Shown here one piece after another: positions 61,089 to 64,000 of a stretch of DNA of 64,000 bases (position 1 is its first letter; each line of letters opens with the position of its first letter). The stretch is from JAPYTK01 sp964401935 (GTDB lineage: Bacteria; Myxococcota_A; Polyangia; Polyangiales; Polyangiaceae), in assembly GCA_964401935.1 (NCBI GenBank), contig CAYOAL010000036.1, forward strand, positions 9,256-73,255, written 5' to 3'. Below the pieces are notes generated by a model. That model was not told the DNA's origin, did not search any database, and was given only the letters and a program-made list of their open reading frames with translations. The position numbers and the translations under genes were made by a program.

Positions 61089-62690
61089 TCACTTGATGAA
61101 GAACGACTTCGACACCGTGACGGGGCCACCGGAGAACGGCGGCACCGACGCGGCCTTGAAGGCACCGACCGCGCAGCTCCCCACCGGGGTACCGGCGAAG
61201 GGGGGGCCGACGCTCGCTTGAGACGCCTTCCCGTTCGGCGAGAAGGTCACCGTCACGCGGCCTCGACCGGTAGGCCCGTTCTTCTGGGCGCAGCCCGACG
61301 CTCGGGCCGCGGCCCCATCGAGCGCGGCCCGCGCTGCGTCGCGATTGAACTCCCCCGCGGGCTCCACCTTCGGCTCTTCTTTCGGCGGCTCCGGGCTCGC
61401 CACCTTCTTCTCGGCGGGCACCGGCGTGGTGGGGGCCGTCGTCGGTCCCGGGGTGGGGCTCTGCTTTCCGTCCAAGGCGGTGGCGGAGTCGCTCGCAGGG
61501 GCGTCTCCCTCGGGGCCAGCGCTCGACGCGGCGCCGCTCGCGTCGGTGGGAGGAGGGGCGCCGTCCTTCGCCGTCGCGTCGCTCGCGTCGCCGTCCGAGT
61601 CGTCCCCGGCGGGGGCACCTCGAGTCGGCGCGTCCGCGTCGACGCTGGCCGCCGACGCCTGGAGCGTGGAGGCGTCGGCGCTGCGGTTGCGAACCACCAT
61701 GAACGTCACGACCCCCACCGTGAGCAAGGCGACCGCGGCGGCCGCTCCGACGATCAGCCCCACCGAGCTCTTGGGCTTCGCCTCGAGCTGCGCGGCGAGC
61801 ACCGCGGGGTGGGTCAGGCTCGTGGGGGGCACCGACGCGGCTGGCGCCTGGCCCATGGCTGTCCCCACGCCGCCGGGCGCGACCACCGGCGCCACGCCGA
61901 AGGGGCTCCCTCCGAGCGCTGCTGCGGGCTGGGTTGGGGCGTTGGGCAGAACCCCGCGCGGGGTCGACAGCGGGGGCTCGAACGCGGCGGCCACGCCGCC
62001 CCCGAGCGGCTCGGGCGCGAGGCTCCCGAGGTCGGAGAGCGGATCGCGTGGGGCCGACGGCGACGGCGCTCCCGGGATCCCGAGCATGGGGAACGCGGCG
62101 GTGGGCTCATCGCGCGTGACGCGGCGTGGTGGCGGAGCGCGGCGCGAGGGCGGGGGCGCTCGCGGGGGCACCGCGGGAACCGGCCGTGATGCCTCGAGGT
62201 GGGCCAGCGGGGACGCCAGCGTGCGCGACGCCTCGTGGCTTTGGCCCACGTCGTCCTGGCTGGTGTCCATGATCATGGTGCCGGCGAGCGGATGATCGGC
62301 GGCGGGCAGGGCTGGACCTCGAGCAGGAGCGCGCTCCGAGCGGTGCTCGGCCTCTTCGTGGGCGAGCATGTCCATCATCACGGTGGCGCCGAAGTCGGGC
62401 GCGCTCGCGCCTTGGGGCGCTCCCGACTGGCCCGATTGGTACTCGGCCACCACGCGCTGAATCTCGGCGCACGCTCCGATCGGCACCCAGTCGTCCATGC
62501 CGTCGCGCCAGACGAAGACGTCCTCCGGATCGAGCGTCCCCCGCAGGACCTCCCACGCGATCTCGTGGGCCTTCATCACCACGGTCTCGTCTTCGGTCAG
62601 GTTGACGGACCACTCCATCCCCGTGAGCGGGTCGTCGGAGCTGAAGACCTGCGTCGCCCCGCCCTGATCGTCGCCGTCGTCGTCGTACAT
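61089..62690 (-). CDS. GYF-domain protein with AgmX/GltJ-like C-terminus
   Basis: The ATG at 62690 opens MYDDDGDDQGG. A GYF_2 domain follows (about residues 20-75; WSVNLTEDETVVMKAHEIAW, VWRDGMDDWVPIG). A long Pro/Ala/Ser linker leads to one membrane segment (SVGLIVGAAAAVALLTVGVV). A second acidic linker with Glu/Pro-Lys stretches precedes a C-terminal TonB-like domain (GRGRVTVTFSPNGKASQ, VGSCAVGAFKAASVPPFSGG). The GYF, membrane and TonB-like order is that of Myxococcus AgmX/GltJ, a gliding-motility protein. The zinc ribbon of GltJ is not seen. A link to motility is by analogy. Confidence 0.75.
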   Translation of the reverse strand: MYDDDGDDQGGATQVFSSDDPLTGMEWSVNLTEDETVVMKAHEIAWEVLRGTLDPEDVFVWRDGMDDWVPIGACAEIQRVVAEYQSGQSGAPQGASAPDFGATVMMDMLAHEEAEHRSERAPARGPALPAADHPLAGTMIMDTSQDDVGQSHEASRTLASPLAHLEASRPVPAVPPRAPPPSRRAPPPRRVTRDEPTAAFPMLGIPGAPSPSAPRDPLSDLGSLAPEPLGGGVAAAFEPPLSTPRGVLPNAPTQPAAALGGSPFGVAPVVAPGGVGTAMGQAPAASVPPTSLTHPAVLAAQLEAKPKSSVGLIVGAAAAVALLTVGVVTFMVVRNRSADASTLQASAASVDADAPTRGAPAGDDSDGDASDATAKDGAPPPTDASGAASSAGPEGDAPASDSATALDGKQSPTPGPTTAPTTPVPAEKKVASPEPPKEEPKVEPAGEFNRDAARAALDGAAARASGCAQKNGPTGRGRVTVTFSPNGKASQASVGPPFAGTPVGSCAVGAFKAASVPPFSGGPVTVSKSFFIK

Positions 62691-62890
62691 CGACCGGACC
62701 GTGAGGATAGCGACAAGCCCGATCCACGCGCAACTCGGCTCTTTTCTGCACCCGGCGACACCTCGGGCCCAAGGTGGCTCCACGCGGCGCGGCTCCGAGG
62801 TGGGCGATGTGGACGGATGTCCACATCCGACGGTGGCGCCGTCGCCGCCGATAGCTCCCGCCGGAGGCCGCGTCGGGCGATGGTTCGGTC

Positions 62891-63601
62891 ATGGGAACGA
62901 AGCCAGCGCCAACCGAGGAGCTCACACCGAACGGAGTCGCGCCGCGGACGACCGAGAGCGCGGGCGCGGAAGCCGCCGCGCCGCGGACGACCGAGATGTT
63001 GGATGCCGCCAAGGGGCCGAGAGGGGCCACCCAAGGACGCAGCGAAGACTCCTCCAAGCTACGCGAAGAGGAGGGCACTCGGCAAGCGCGCGTGCATCTG
63101 GTGGTGGGACCCGTCGGGGCCGGAAAGTCCACGTTCGCGCTGCAGCTCGCTCACCACCATGGCGCGGTGCGCCTCACCCTCGACGCGTGGATGGCGCGCC
63201 TGTTCCGGCCCGACCGACCCGACGATGGGGTGATGGCGTGGTACGTGGAGCGTGTCGGGCGCTGTGTCGAGCAGATCTGGTCGATCGCGGAGGAGGTGGT
63301 GTCGGTCGGCGTCGACGTCGTGCTCGAGCTCGGACTCATCCAGCGGGAGGAGCGCCTGCGCTTCTACGAGCGCGTTGAGGCGGCTCGGGTCGCGCTGACG
63401 ATCTATGTGCTCGAGGCCGAGAGAGATGTGCGACGTCGACGCGTGGAAGCGCGCAACCGCGAGCGCGGCGCCACCTTCTCGATGGTGGTCCCGCCCCCCA
63501 TCTTCGAGCTCGCGAGCGATCTGTGGGAGCCGCCGGAGCCGCGGGAGTGTCAGGGGCGCGATGTACGCTTCCACGACACGAGCGGTGACGAGCGACCCTG
63601 A
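62891..63601 (+). CDS. P-loop kinase-like ATPase
   Basis: After a roughly 65-residue disordered N-terminus there is a Walker A HLVVGPVGAGKSTFALQLA and the later LTLDAWMARLFRPD, then VLELGLIQREERLRFYERV (Walker-B-like region) and RRRVEARNRERG. The order matches small nucleotide kinases of the zeta-toxin/chloramphenicol-phosphotransferase-like type common in actinobacteria and myxobacteria. Substrate unknown. It is not followed by an antitoxin gene. The start at 62891 is one of several possible in this low-complexity stretch. Confidence 0.75.
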   Translation: MGTKPAPTEELTPNGVAPRTTESAGAEAAAPRTTEMLDAAKGPRGATQGRSEDSSKLREEEGTRQARVHLVVGPVGAGKSTFALQLAHHHGAVRLTLDAWMARLFRPDRPDDGVMAWYVERVGRCVEQIWSIAEEVVSVGVDVVLELGLIQREERLRFYERVEAARVALTIYVLEAERDVRRRRVEARNRERGATFSMVVPPPIFELASDLWEPPEPRECQGRDVRFHDTSGDERP

Positions 63602-63831
63602 GCCAGGTGACCGTTGGTACGCTCCCATCGCCAGCGACTCCGCGGTCGATGGCATTGCCACGAGTCGGCGAACGGTTTGCTCACGCGGGCGCCGTCGGAG
63701 CCCTCCGTGCGTGCTCACCGAGCCCCGAAGGAAGCTGAGCCTGAGGGCGTCGGCGCAGCGTCGTCGGAGCCAGCTCGGCAACACCCGCACGGCGCGGCGT
63801 CACTCCGTGTGGAACAGGCACATATTCTAGG
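63602..63831. other. Intergenic region, no supported gene
   Basis: Short frames overlap this region on both strands, but none has a known domain. The plus-strand frame ending at 63830 is Arg/Ser-rich and mostly shadows the P-loop kinase gene. A minus-strand frame ending at 63681 runs through the repeats at 63832-64000 and off the window; it is not called on present evidence. Confidence 0.4.
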
Positions 63832-64000
63832 CCCATCGGTGGTGAGGGGACCGGGTCCGTCGCGACGCCCGCCGAGAGGCCGTCAGCCGGGGAGCCCATC
63901 GGTGGTGAGGGGACCGGGTCCGTCGCGACGCCCGCCGAGAGGCCGTCAGCCGGGGAGCCCATCGGTGGTGAGGGGACCGGGTCCGTCGCGACGCCCGCCG
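63832..64000. repeat. 63-bp tandem repeats, 2.7 copies, running past the window edge
   Basis: The unit starts CCCATCGGTGGTGAGGGGAC and repeats exactly at 63832, 63895 and 63958, a period of 63 bases. On the minus strand each unit would encode a 21-residue repeat beginning MGSPADGLSAGVATD, and on the plus strand PIGGEGTGSVATPAERPSAG. Copies are identical where both are visible. It continues beyond 64000, so total copy number and coding status cannot be judged here. Confidence 0.9.

Noticed and set aside
63681..63962. Minus-strand frame through the 63-bp repeats
   Set aside because: It runs off the window edge; start and rest unknown. Kept only as a repeat.

Overview
The window is very G+C-rich, densely coded DNA with strong third-position G/C bias. 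It has no tRNA, rRNA, CRISPR array, insertion sequence or prophage gene that I can recognise. The gene content points to a myxobacterium (Myxococcota, probably the Polyangia side): two Hanks-type Ser/Thr kinases, a TIGR02266-type PilZ protein, an FHA sigma-54 activator, three tandem bactofilins, an AgmX/GltJ-like GYF protein, many cysteine-rich or TPR lipoproteins, and a cycloeucalenol-cycloisomerase-like membrane protein expected of a sterol producer. The genus is inference; no rRNA is present.

Layout. 0-9 kb: a 5'-truncated DUF790/Bax1-like nuclease, a somatomedin-B-like lipoprotein broken by a poly-C tract and an assembly gap, a zinc metalloprotease lipoprotein, an aldehyde dehydrogenase, an unknown membrane-anchored protein and a Tat-exported esterase. 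9-17 kb: a DUF2169 protein, three bactofilins, pyrE, an EpmC-like protein, a small lipoprotein with a strong terminator, and hemL. 17-29 kb: the cycloisomerase-like gene, then a long minus-strand run (porin, di-heme oxidoreductase, kinase, TPR protein, giant transglutaminase-like lipoprotein, murB) with stop/start overlaps at both ends. 29-33 kb: a Cys-rich lipoprotein, a nucleotidyltransferase with an overlapping small partner, and two membrane proteins. 33-37.5 kb: a stress cluster with a glycine-zipper protein, a BON lipoprotein, large catalase katE and a ferritin-like protein. 37.5-45 kb: hutF, aqpZ, and a cassette of two paralogous membrane sulfatase-fold enzymes around a lipoprotein with about 73 cysteines. 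45-53 kb: PilZ, asparaginase coupled to an aminopeptidase, an MGMT-AlkA DNA-repair fusion, a STAS-like protein, rtcA and a TraB-family protein. 52-64 kb: a kinase followed by an FHA sigma-54 activator, glyQ without adjacent glyS, a TPR lipoprotein, an orphan DNA methyltransferase coupled to a lipoprotein, the AgmX-like protein, a P-loop kinase-like protein, and 63-bp tandem repeats running off the right edge.

The observations I would follow first are the sterol-type cycloisomerase, the sulfatase/Cys-rich cassette, the MGMT-AlkA fusion, and two short tandem arrays that begin at gene stop codons. One array multiplies the stop codon itself in frame.
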